Assembly: GCA_019096065.1 (NCBI GenBank)
Contig: JAGUCH010000003.1
Coordinates: 8,618,001-8,682,000 of the forward strand
Origin: Paracyclopina nana
Taxonomy: Eukaryota; Arthropoda; Copepoda; Cyclopoida; Cyclopettidae
DNA length: 64,000 bases
Direction of reading: 5' to 3'
Part shown: piece by piece, positions 33,458 through 44,400 of the stretch
How the letters are laid out: the number at the start of each line of letters is the position of its first letter
How positions within the stretch are numbered: position 1 is the stretch's first letter
The notes under the pieces: model-generated
Told to the model about the DNA's origin: nothing
What the model saw: only the letters and a program-made list of their open reading frames with translations
The model's database searches: none
Position numbers and translations under genes: made by a program

Positions 33458-34842
33458 AGACATTAAAAGCCATGTACACTACTTCTACAACACTTAGAGT
33501 CTGATGCTTGAAATTTAGACATATGCAACCAGAGAAGAGGAAATTTGCCAAAAAACAAAGAAAATAAGCTGTGTAGACTTTTACGGATAGATAAATTAAT
33601 TTTTAAAACCAAAAATACCGTACTAATATATGCCATATACTACTATATGCACTTCCATGGTTTGGAATACTTTAGAAAAAACGAGTTTGCTCAAGATGCA
33701 CTGATGAAGAGTTGGAGTGATTGACCAGCGAGAAGAGCAAATTATGGTTATGAATGGAGGGGAACATTCCCACACACCGTGGTTGTAGCTTTAAATAACT
33801 TGCTGCCTAGTGATTTGAATGTGTCAGACTGAAACAAAGAGAAAAATTCCTATTCAATAATAACTTATACATATAATTATGCTACCCCAGATGGACGTGA
33901 AATTGCGTAACTGCAGAGAGAGATGGAGAAAATGACCCACCCATATACATTAAATAATGCTATTACCGAGCCCACCAACCTCACCTACCAAGTACACACA
34001 CAGAGCTACTAGTTTTAGACCTATATACTAATATAATCAATTGTCATCACCGCAACACACTTTAGTACAACAGCAATCACGACTACCTAAATTTTGCTAA
34101 CCAATCACTCACATTGCTTTGGAAATCACCGACACTCATACCTTTACAAACCAATTAAAAAGAGGGCAGATTGCTGCTACGCATAATAAGTAATAAAGGC
34201 AGCCACCAACAATAGCGTAATATTTAAATGTGATGCAAAATTGTCGAAGAGTGAATATTATAATGATAAGGAACAATAAACGTGCTTTGTAGAGTATAGT
34301 TATTACTCATTCCTTGCATTGCTCTTTAATACTACAAATGAAAATGAACAATTTGGCCACCCTTTTTTTAACGCAACATTTGAGTTGGAAATCGCGCCAC
34401 CTCTATCGTAATTTTTGCTGCGTGAGACCTTCTTTATGTTCTGATGCCTTTTTTGTGAGGCACAACCTAATTCTCCCTCTCCCTCCTTATACAGCAGACA
34501 GAAGAAGGAACTGAGCTGAACGATTTAAGGCATCTTTTAAAGGTAGAAGTTGTATTACCTCCTTTTTATGGGCCCTAATCACAAACTCATGTTGCCATAA
34601 TTACCGCTGAGGAAAACTGGCACTTTTACATAATTAATTCAGAGGGAAAATTAGATAAAATCATATTGAGAAAAGGTCGATCCTTCAGCTCAGCGTGGAC
34701 CGCACGGAAAAAAGCGTTACGAGAAGTTGACAGATGTGAGTTTGTATTTAGCACATGATTTAGCTCATTTGGCTACTTTTTAAAGTTAGTTGGCTTCTTC
34801 AAAGTGAATGCCACTGAGAACGGTGCAAACTAAGCTCTGGCT
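33458..34842 (+). other. 3' UTR and downstream flank of the OXR1-type gene
   Basis: AT-rich, non-coding. AATAAA at 34275-34280 is the clearest cleavage signal and would give a 3' UTR of about 0.8 kb. No other feature is supported. Confidence 0.5.
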
Positions 34843-34850
34843 TTCTTCAC

Positions 34851-35409
34851 CAGAGTTATCAACGGTGGTCGGAAACGACCAAAGTGGTCGTTTTTGACTG
34901 ACTTTGGTCGGAAAAAAAATTGGTGGTCGGTGGTCGGAAAAGTGGTCGTTTTTGAAACTGACCAAAACTAGCTAAAAATAGGCACTTTTAGACAAAAAAG
35001 GACCAAAATTCCAATTTAAAATTGCACATTTTTTCCTTTGGGAAGTAATCTAAAATATATAAACTTAGCAAATAAGATTGGTCTCAATAGAAATATGAAA
35101 TTAGATGAGAAACAGCTTCTCATGAGTAAGGCTACTTTTTTGCTCAGAGATGCGACATCAAAATAAAAATTCTGATTTCTTGTAAACATTTTCCTAAGTG
35201 ACATATTTTTTACAGCAAACATTGCTCAAAAAGACTTTGCAGATAAAAAAAGGACATTTTATGCATAAATTGTGTGAGTTTTGGCCGTTTTTGTGTAGGT
35301 GGTCGGAAAAGTGGTCGTTTTCGAAATAGCCTGAAAAATGGTGGTCGCAAAAGTGGTCGTTTTTGGCCAAAAAGGTGGTCGGAAGCCTAAAAATCCGTTG
35401 ATAACTCTG
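34851..35409. mobile_element. hAT-type MITE, third family
   Basis: A 559-bp element has ends CAGAGTTATCAACGG and CCGTTGATAACTCTG, 15 bp of perfect inverted repeat. It is flanked by the 8-bp duplication TTCTTCAC at 34843-34850 and 35410-35417. The subterminal parts are filled with GTGGTCG/CGACCAC motifs. No transposase is encoded. It lies about 370 bp upstream of the syndecan start codon. Confidence 0.9.
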
Positions 35410-35417
35410 TTCTTCAC

Positions 35418-35778
35418 TCAAGTGTTTTGGGGAGGGAGAGGCTTGAGGCCAATGACAAGCCCGCCCAAGATCTTGTTGGCCAAATAAGAGAGCAATATCA
35501 GCAGCGTAGACTTTTGTTGAACAACGCGAGGCCAGACATCTTAGCAGCCTCGATTTTTTCACTGTGTGTGTGTGCAGTCTCCTCAGCAGAACGAAAGTGA
35601 GGTCGAATGTCAAGTTTTCTCGGCGGCCGCAGCTGGAAACGCCGATCACTTTCATCGAGGCTACAGCAGCCTCAAAATGTGAATAATCATCAATTCAAGT
35701 GAAATTTGTTATCGAAGAGAAAAACGACGACGTCGCAATCGCTTTCCAAGAAGAGAATAATTGATAATAGCTACAAAA
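35418..35778. promoter_or_regulatory. Syndecan promoter and 5' UTR region
   Basis: Between the MITE and the syndecan ATG there is no coding sequence. The interval must carry the 5' UTR and core promoter, unless upstream non-coding exons exist. No specific box is recognised. Confidence 0.4.
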
Positions 35779-37004
35779 ATGAAGAATCCCTCAGAAAAAT
35801 TCCTCCTTCTCACCGCGGTTTTACTTGGCCTCGCCGCAGCCTCTGTCAGATCTGAATACACATGGAACGGCTCCGAGTGGGTGTGGACAGAAAAAGAGGT
35901 ATGCTCATTCATGTTCTCAATATTGGCCTGGCTCCAAAAGGCCGCCGGAGGTCATTTCAGTCGGCCATGTAATCAAAAAATTGTTCTCTTATTCCAGCAG
36001 CCACAAACTCCATCAGGTGTTGAGGAGGAAGAGGTAGAAGGGAGTGGGCGTAGGGTAGGCGGAGAAAGCCGTGGTGGAAACAATGACTATAACTACGAGG
36101 ATGAGGATGAGGAGTTTGACGACTACGAGGAAGGCTCCGGTGGTGCTTCCCCATCGCCCTCCGATGTTGGAGGCCGCGGCAAGGTCAGGCAAGAGACCTC
36201 GCCTCAGAACCCTCGGAAAAACAACAACTATCAGGATCCCTACAACACCTGGAGTGATCCCTATGATAGCCGGAATAACAACGCTGCTGTTGACAACTCT
36301 AATTCTGTTAACCCTGCTCCTGGTTTCTCCCTGGAGAACAATAACAACAACTACTACACAGCTCCGGTAAGTCGGAGGTACCTTGATCTCGTAACATTTT
36401 CACTAGCGAGCTTATTTCAGCCTCAAGTCAACTATGATGGGGACAGGAGCGATGACATCTACGTGGATCCTCCGGCCACGACCACTTCCACAGTGGCACC
36501 TCCCTCGAACAACAACGACTGGGATCCTTCGATATCTTCACGACCAAAGAACACAAGTCGGTCTACATCTTTCTTTGCTCAGCCTGGAACCCTGGCAGGT
36601 AAACAGGAGTTTTTTTTCCTTTACATTTATTGCTTCGCTCTATCAGCATAATCTTGGGGAAATGGGCTCTGAGGTGAAAACCTTTGCTCAGCAAATTGAT
36701 TTGAGTACAGCCACCAAAAAAGGCTGCCTTGCACAAGAATGAAGAAAAATGAACGTAGAGCAAGCCTAATCCTTGGCTAGAAAATTGTACATTTCCCACT
36801 GTAGCTCAATATGCATACATTCTTTCTTTCCTAGCCGTTATTGGTGGCGCCGTTGTTGGCCTCTTGTGTGCCATTCTCTGTGTGATGTTCGTCGTGTATC
36901 GCATGAGGAAGAAGGACGAAGGCTCTTACGCTCTCGACGAGCCTAAACGTTCCCCTGCTGTCAATGCCTATGCCAAGCATCCAAGTAGAGAATTTTACGC
37001 ATAA
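35779..37004 (+). CDS. Sdc: Syndecan
   Basis: Four exons, 35779-35898, 35998-36366, 36421-36598 and 36835-37004, encode 278 residues. A signal peptide ([18 protein letters not shown]) leads into a long, acidic, low-complexity ectodomain. It has Ser-Gly sites in acidic context ([16 protein letters not shown]) suited to heparan sulfate attachment, and Asn/Tyr-rich stretches. The membrane span [20 protein letters not shown] (from about residue 223) contains the GxxxG-type dimer motif. The 34-residue cytoplasmic tail has the conserved C1 block [10 protein letters not shown], a variable part, and the C2 PDZ ligand EFYA at the very end. The tail and span are nearly invariant in animals, so identity is certain. 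It is a cell-surface proteoglycan acting as co-receptor for growth factors and Slit. The acceptor for exon 2 could also be three bases later (36001). Confidence 0.96.
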
Positions 37005-37131
37005 ATTAAATTTGTGTCCGAAGCTTACTAAAATACAATAATAATCTCAACTTCAAAGATTACTATTAATTCATTAATTACCGTATGTATCTACACCATG
37101 ACTATTGTACTGTACAAACGATCTTTCCTTG

Positions 37132-37137
37132 AATAAA
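37132..37137 (+). promoter_or_regulatory. Syndecan polyadenylation signal
   Basis: AATAAA 128 bp after the syndecan stop codon, in AT-rich sequence. Confidence 0.65.
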
Positions 37138-37364
37138 ATCGCCTTTACAGAGAAAACTACTCGCCCTTCAAGTGTTTATTTTAAAGTTCAGGACTCGGAT
37201 TGAAGCTACTCTAGGAGTGACTTCGTCTTAATTTCACCTTTCACGCCATAATATCAGAATCTGAAGGCGTAGTAGGATAGCGGCTTTCTCTTAATGGCTT
37301 TCTATTAGCTTTGTGCGCAACAATGACCGAGTTGGTTAACGCAACCTTTCCATAAGTGGACGCC

Positions 37365-37811
37365 CTCTAACCTAAAGAACTCCATGCTGAAATAAGAACG
37401 GCAGAGCCATTTTAAAAGCTGAGGCGTGCACGTAAATCTATTAAATGGTGGGGCCAAAAGCCATTTCGATGGAACGGACCACAATTTTTGAGGCAATTAC
37501 GAAGACTTGCATCCTTTTTTATAATGAATCCGGACGTTTAAGATTGAAGATAATCTTAGGTTCTACATTTGTCAGTATACTTTTCCAAAAAAACACCAGA
37601 GAAAAATTCACGAGAAGCAAATTTTCAAAGCAGCTGAAATTACTTTTCTTATTGAGTCTAATTATTCGAACCCTCAAGTCTCAACTTGTAGAGAGTAAGA
37701 TGAAACCATTTATGCTGTTCATCTGTCAGCTAATGAGAGCACGCCCGCATATTTGCCCCAACCAATCAGGATGCCGTTCTTATCCTAGCATGGAGTTTCT
37801 TTACTCTAACC
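37365..37811. repeat. Imperfect inverted-repeat element
   Basis: CTAACCTAAAGAACTCCATG followed by CTGAAATAAGAACGGCA (37367-37403) is matched in complement by TGCCGTTCTTATCCTAGCAT followed by GGAGTTTCTTTACTCTAACC (37772-37811). About 370 bp lie between the arms. The long open frame in the interior (37445-37906) shows no protein-like signal. It is a likely non-autonomous element; no target duplication was found. Confidence 0.5.
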
Positions 37812-37905
37812 AGTTTGGGGCAAGCGGAATATTCATATACTTGTTAAAACGCCTATCTCACAACGATGCGAGACAAAAATGTAGCATCCAACGCAATAAG
37901 CCATA

Positions 37906-39530
37906 AAGTAGTACAATGTTTCATATGCAGCATTTAGGGAGCTTTCACAAAAAGGTTCTTAGATCTCCTGGTGTTTTCGGAGCTTTCAATTTACCCACGT
38001 GCACATCTGGCATTTTGGCAGATATGCGAGACAGCTCAATAGAGTAACTCGAGACTCAAATTCCGTCGGTTGTGAATAAGTAAAAATGCTTTCATCTTTG
38101 AAGCCTCCCTCAAAGGTTTTTAAATCGTCGCTCTTTTCATATATCTTTTTCTACATCAAGTTAGCTCCATAGTACACGACATTGGCACTGTTAGCTCAGT
38201 GCATAACATGCAAAGAACTATTCAGATTTAAGTAAAAAATACTTTCTATCAGCTAAATTCGACGTGATTGTTAGCTACCCACCAACCAGGCCACGCTGTC
38301 CACATGCAGACCGACCAATTGATCATCATTTGTGCGTGTTGATGAATCTCCAATTGATAGTGGCATGTGTGAAAGTTGTGCATTACTGTGCCACAAGGGA
38401 CTTGATGCATCCCCTCATTAGGTGAATTCATCAGCTGGTCTCGTCGGGGGGTCTGATCCTCTTGTCATTGAATTACCAGTACAAAGGAACCAAGACAACT
38501 GTCACTCTTTTAGCACACATGTCACATCATCACCCTACTCCATCATCATCCCACATGCTGCTACATATCTTTCGAGATGACAAACTACGACAAGAAAGCA
38601 CTTCACAACCCACGCCGCCGCACCTTCCGCCACTTGACTCCATTATTAACACCAAATATCTGACGCGAGACCTGCCACACCACCTCCGCGGTGTAATTCG
38701 ATTTCGCTAACTCGCCTTCAAGTACCAGACCTCGTTTTAGCCTTGACTGCCTCGGTTTCGAGCCATGGTCGTCTCCGAGGAAAATCCTCGTTTATTCATT
38801 ATGTTTTGGAAATATTTGTCAAAATACTTAAGGCACAAACTATATTAACCTTTTCCAACTTTTTCGTTTGAAATCAGTTCATTCGGCATCAAAGTCGACG
38901 ATTTATAAAATATTCAGCTCACCTTAAGCTTAAAAGCGTTTGGGCTCAAATGGTTCAATTAAAAAGACCGATTTAGCTCCAGATAGATTGATAAATAGGA
39001 TCAATAAACAGTCTCAATAAAGAAAAGAGGCTTTGTTTCTCAGCATCAGAAGCTATTGACTCATAAGGAAGTTTTGATTGAAACGAATCAGCAAGAAAAG
39101 TGGTCTCCTACCCTTGGATCGACAACGGACTACACTGGACTTTGATCAACAAAACGAATTGTCCTTAGATCGACTATCAGAACACAAAATCCACAGTGCA
39201 GTGGGTTTATTTGCATATTTCACGCGCACGGAAAAAAGTCGCGAAATCAACGTAGAAACTCTTTCTTGGTCGTAATCTATAAATATTGCATTCTAGCACC
39301 CGGGAGAGCAATTAATAGCAACCAATTCTGGTGGATAATCATTTTATACTATAAGTTTGACTTCCCAATTGGATTCGTTTGGAATCAAAAGTTATGGAAG
39401 ATTCAGCTTTTGCTCAATTTATACTTATACATGTTGATTCAGAAGTAACCAGTTTAGCAGTGAAATTGAAATACACTTTGAATGTATATTTTTCAATAGT
39501 CATAAAATTGACCCGTTTTTTTCAAAGCAT
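37906..39530. other. Intergenic, no feature seen
   Basis: No supported coding exon, RNA gene or clear repeat in this part of the syndecan-Prop interval. Confidence 0.45.
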
Positions 39531-39931
39531 TAAGGTGGCTCCCACAACATTAGGCAGCTATATAAGCTTAAGCAAAAGCAAAGTAACTTTGATTGCGAAT
39601 TTCTCAGCAACTTCTCAACTGATTCGAAACAAAATTGGTAGGATTCATCAGAGTTGCCTTATAATTGTTCATGCCTAATTCAGTCCAAATCCGAGGTCAC
39701 ATTCAAAAGATTGCTTTTAAGCAAAGCAAAGCTGGGTTAAGCAAAGGGAAATTGGGTACCACTTAGCAGCCTCGGATTTGCACTAAATTTGACAACAACA
39801 ATTATAAGGCAACTCTGATGAATCCTACCAATTTTGGTTCGAATCAGCTGAGAAGTTGCTGAGAAATATGCAATCAAAGTTACCTTGCTTTTTCTTAAGC
39901 TTAGCTGGCTATGCTGTGGGATCCACCTTTA
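39531..39931. repeat. 401-bp palindromic (fold-back) element
   Basis: The left arm from TAAGGTGGCTCCCACA (39531) to about 39705 pairs with the complement of about 39768-39931, which ends TGTGGGATCCACCTTTA. Long identical blocks include TTGGTAGGATTCATCAGAGT, GCCTTATAATTGTT and AGCAACTTCTCA. The two arms of about 165 bp leave a loop of about 65 bp. TA at the outer ends is compatible with a Tc1/mariner-type insertion, but this is not proven. Confidence 0.75.
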
Positions 39932-40056
39932 GCATCAGCAGAAGTTTACTTGAGTGTTTGTCATAAGATGATTTTTCGCCTATTGGTAAGGCGTTCGGCG
40001 TGCATTTTCGTAAGGAATTTGGGTGCACATGAACGGGACATTAGCCCTGTTCAACA

Positions 40057-40702
40057 CGTCAGTAAATAAGAACCGATAGCGACCGCAACCGAGCCACGTT
40101 CAAAGGCACAGAAGATAATGAGCCATTATGCTGATATTTGCAAATATCAGGCACTAGATAAAATAATTTTTTTTAAGTTTTGCCTCAGGAATCGGTCTTG
40201 AAGTACCCAAAGCAATCCTAAAGCAATATAAAAATTCTCAGTTTTTTAGTACTTCTCTCCAATATTTTGATAAAACATCAGCTATTATATGTAGGTTAAC
40301 AGGCCCTTACTAATGATAACTTCTTATCTATCACTGTTAAGCAAATGAACGTGATTCCAATGGAAATTACCAAAACAAAACAACAACAAAAAGTGGAAAG
40401 GTGTCGAGGAAAAAGCTAATTAAAATAAGGATTGTCCTTTCCTTAACCATTTGTTGCAAACGATTTCTTTGCTAGTCAAAAGAAAGTAGTTAGATAAATA
40501 GAAGCAAAACTATCCGAAAAATCCAATCATGGCCTTTATTAAGGAGCTTTGTAACTTTGCTGAGTATTTATTAATTTATATAACGCTGAGATACAGGCCT
40601 AAATAATTGCATCTGCTTGCTTTGCAAACCAAGGCTCATTATCCTCTATGTCTTTGATCGAGGCATGGATGTGGTTGTTGTCGATTCTTATTTACTGACG
40701 AG
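40057..40702. repeat. Two inverted arms of the TCAGTAAATAAG repeat family
   Basis: CGTCAGTAAATAAGAACCGA at 40057 through GATAATGAGCC at 40124 is mirrored by GGCTCATTATCC at 40633 through CTTATTTACTGACGAGG at 40702, with about 510 bp between. The same pair of arms, in the opposite order and without spacer, forms the hairpin at 42903-43047. The ends of the true element are therefore ambiguous. Confidence 0.6.
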
Positions 40703-41481
40703 GTTTTATTTTATCAAATTCAATCCAATTTACATCAAGAATGGAAAGCAACAGCGAGACCTTCCTTGTAATTATAGCGCAAGAGAAAAAACTTGAAAAG
40801 TATGCGTTGGATGCCATCACGTAAAACTAGTGCAGTAAAACGGATATGGTGTCCAACCGAGCATGGCCTTCACACGGCAAACATTTTGGCTGCTAATTGT
40901 GTGCAACAATTGAGTTAGGACGCGTAAAGTTAGGCATACTGAAAAATGCATTAACCCCGACCGAGCAGTCTGAGTTGCAGCTAGCTCGTCGGCCTTTCCG
41001 ATTTTATGGAAAAGAAGGGAGACCCCGCCCATCGAGGGGGAGTGGCCTTCTCTCCAATTGGCCAGCCCTTGTGAGATGGGAGAGCATTGGGCAGTCCCAA
41101 GGGCGCCTTCGAGATGTGAAAGCCCCTCCCCCGTATGGATGCGCGCCGTAGTAGTGAATTTGCAGGGACGACGGCGACGGGTTGAGTCACTAGGCGGCCG
41201 ATTAACGACATTCCAGATTCTATTATGGGCCCCAGCTGTGAGCTGCTAGACTCTTGATTGAATCATTGTCAAACGTGATTAAAGTACACACTCCACTCGA
41301 CACAGGAAGGTAAGAAAGCTACTTCAGCAAGACCCACTTCGGACCGAATTTCACACAGCCTGATCAAAGACAGACAACTTGTGCGTGTCGTCTGTATTGC
41401 GGGGCCTGTGACTGAAAAGCGCCGAAAAAATAGCAGCTTTCATACAACGCTCAACAGATTTGGGGATTTGGGCTGACCGAA
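40703..41481. promoter_or_regulatory. Upstream region of the Prop-type homeobox gene
   Basis: No supported coding exon. The sequence becomes more GC-rich after about 40950, towards the start codon at 41482, as expected for promoter and 5' UTR. No specific core element is identified. Confidence 0.4.
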
Positions 41482-44400
41482 ATGTCTTCTTCCACTTCTT
41501 GTTGGCAGCAGAAATTGATGAGCGCTGCTGCCGTGTGCTACTCCTCCTCCTCCAATAATTACACCGACATGGACAAGAACAGCAGAAGCGGGGGCAAAAA
41601 TCTCGATGTCAAGTACCTGCACCCATTCTCGCCAAATCCTTCGCCCCACAACGGCCACGGAAGGCAAGGCCCCGCGGTAGATCCAGGGGAAATCCGATAT
41701 CTGTCCTCGCCAGACAACAAGACGCCGCCCGTCCTCCCGGACTACTTTGATGCCGCTGACAGTGCATTCAAAAAAATTAAATTACTCCAAGAGTCATCCC
41801 TAGAACATCATCCGACATCAGTGTCTTGCCCCACGCCGGCCAGGAGAAGGCACCGCACCACTTTCACCCAGGTCAGCGCCACTTTTGCCGCTTACATTAA
41901 TAAAGCAACATGCTCATTGTTCAGAAGAGAATAGCATAGTTAAGCTTGAGAGAGATTGCGAAAGCTCGATTAACCATGCCATCTATGTTGCTTACTATAG
42001 TGCATAAACCGACAGACTCCTCAATTACGATTTTTAAAATTGAATAGTTTGGCGATTCTTGCCTTAGGTTTGTCAACTCGCTCCTTGGATGAACTTGTTG
42101 TGATGCTGCTGCAATTGCAAGAACTCCTTCATAAGTGTACTATTTTATGTTTATTTACAACTAATAAGTTAGTCACGGAAATTGATTTCTTTCTCCTCTG
42201 TATTTTGATAATGGAATGGTTCTGGTCATTATCGCTCCTACAGAAATCCGCAATAATTGAGATTGTGAAATCTTGATGACTTGAAGTCATAGTGATTTTT
42301 TGCAACAGTCCATCAGCTGAAGACTCGTTTTTAATTGTCACATGACAGTTTTGTTTTTGTTTTCTTAAGGTTTACTTAAATTTCGTACGCAGTTTTGGGC
42401 TTAAAGGAACAAGGCATTCAAGTCCTTAAGAACACCTTAAGAAAAGGAGAAAAATTGTTTTATGACAAGCACCAGCTTAAGGGGAAAAACAAATTTTGAC
42501 TTTTATTCAACTTGAAGGTAAACAAAAATTAATGATGACAAATAAACGTAATTTATTGTAAATGAAAACATTGTTAGCATAACCTAGAATATGAAGACTA
42601 TGGGGAGCTAAAGACGAACAAAATGCAATAGATGGTGCTGAATTTTTGGTTCTTTGGTGTGCGTGTAAGCATATGTAGCAATTGCGGAAAAAATAGCGCT
42701 TCTCACAAAAAGTAAACATAACGTTTTTTGGATTTGTTGGGAACAAATGGCAAAGAAAGTTCTCTTTTTGAGCTTGCAACAGTACAATTGATTCAAGGAA
42801 CAGAATGCTACCATTTTGAGTAAGATTCATGTAAGTCAAGGAATTTTGCATCATGAGTCACATCATATCCAGACCTGAGCATGATGGATCGAATAAGACA
42901 AAGGCTCATTATCTTCCGCGTCTTTGATCGTAGCATGGTTGCGGTTGTTATCGGTTCTTATTTACTGACGAGGTTGCGATGTCAGTAAATAAGAAGCGAT
43001 AACAACCGTAACCATGCCACGATCAAAGACGCGGAAGATAATGAGCCAAAAAATAGCTTTACTTTTTGCTGCTCAACTCTGTGTGAGTTCAAAACAAACA
43101 AGTTCACCTAGTGTGGATTCAATAAAAATAGCCAGCTTTTTGGCAAATTAGCCATTACTTGCAATGAATTGAGGAAAAAGTATTTTCTGGTAATCATGAT
43201 GGCCATGCTATAGTTGCTGTACTGGCGTGGAAAAAGCTTAGAAAATTGGAAAAAGCCAGCCCAAAAATAATGAACTGTCCCTTATTTTTAGAAATACTCC
43301 TCAAAAACTTGGTAATATCTTTGAAAATAGGTATCTTTAGCATAGCATATCTTTTATGCTACAAGTATAGTTAAGAGAACCAAGGAGAACCAAAAGATAT
43401 AGCACCTCTAATCAGAGAACCAGCTAATTTTAATTGTGAGCCCGACTAGACAAGGCAGTTCTCAGCCCTCCATGGTTTCGACTAAAATCCGCTAGTAGGA
43501 ATATAGCTCTTGTAGTTTCGCCCTATAAGCCTTGCATTTGAGCGTAAGAAAATATGGAGGGAGCTCATTTCCGGCGATTCAGGAAATTCCTCCGCTGATC
43601 TTAGATCCGAGAACGCAGCACCTTTTACAATGGCTTTATATAAAAACTGAATGAAAAATGATATTGTAGCATAAAATCAAAATATGAGCTGTCATTTAAA
43701 GACATTTGATATAAATGTTCCTGATTTCAGAGAATTTTCTTTTTGCCACAAACATAGTTCCAATTGATATTGAGTTATTGGATGAATATGCCATGCACAA
43801 TAGATGATTTTTTCACCAAAATTGCTGTTGAGAAAAATACTAACGAGTGTATTTCATCATTTTCGAAAAAACTGCATAGGTTTCAAGAAAAAGTCCAAAA
43901 AGGTGATTTCCCGCTTCGTCGAAACTAGCTCTATTTTCACAAAAATACCAGAATTGGGTATTTTTGAATCTTTAGCCAGATCGGATACCTATACCAGGAA
44001 CTACAAACAGAGCGCACGCAAAACTACAAATAACAGACGCGCACATGGATCTACAAAACTTTTTTTTCTTAAACCAACCGCGTATGGAGCTACAATGAAC
44101 CAAGCGCACTGAAGCTACTTTTAACAGATACGCACATGAACCTATATAAAAATTTGTTAGCACAATGAACACAGAAGATTTCCGAATTTTAGCATGCTTA
44201 CCGAGTTTTAAGTATGTCCTTTTAGTTTGAAAAGGCAGAAAAGTCAATAGATCAAAAAGTCCAAATAGTCCAAAAAGCCCTTAAAGTTTGAAAAGGCAGA
44301 AAAGTCCAAATGGTCCAAATAGTCAAGAAAGTCCATATATTCCAGAAAGTCCAAAAAGTCCATTAAGTTTGACAAGGCAAAATAGTCAAAAGACCAAAAA

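Noticed and set aside
37445..37906. 153-codon open frame downstream of syndecan
   Set aside because: It lies inside an inverted-repeat element, and its sequence is Lys/Leu/Phe-rich without any motif.
38185..38240. tRNA-like phrase GTTAGCTCAGTG
   Set aside because: No cloverleaf can be drawn and no B box follows at the right distance.
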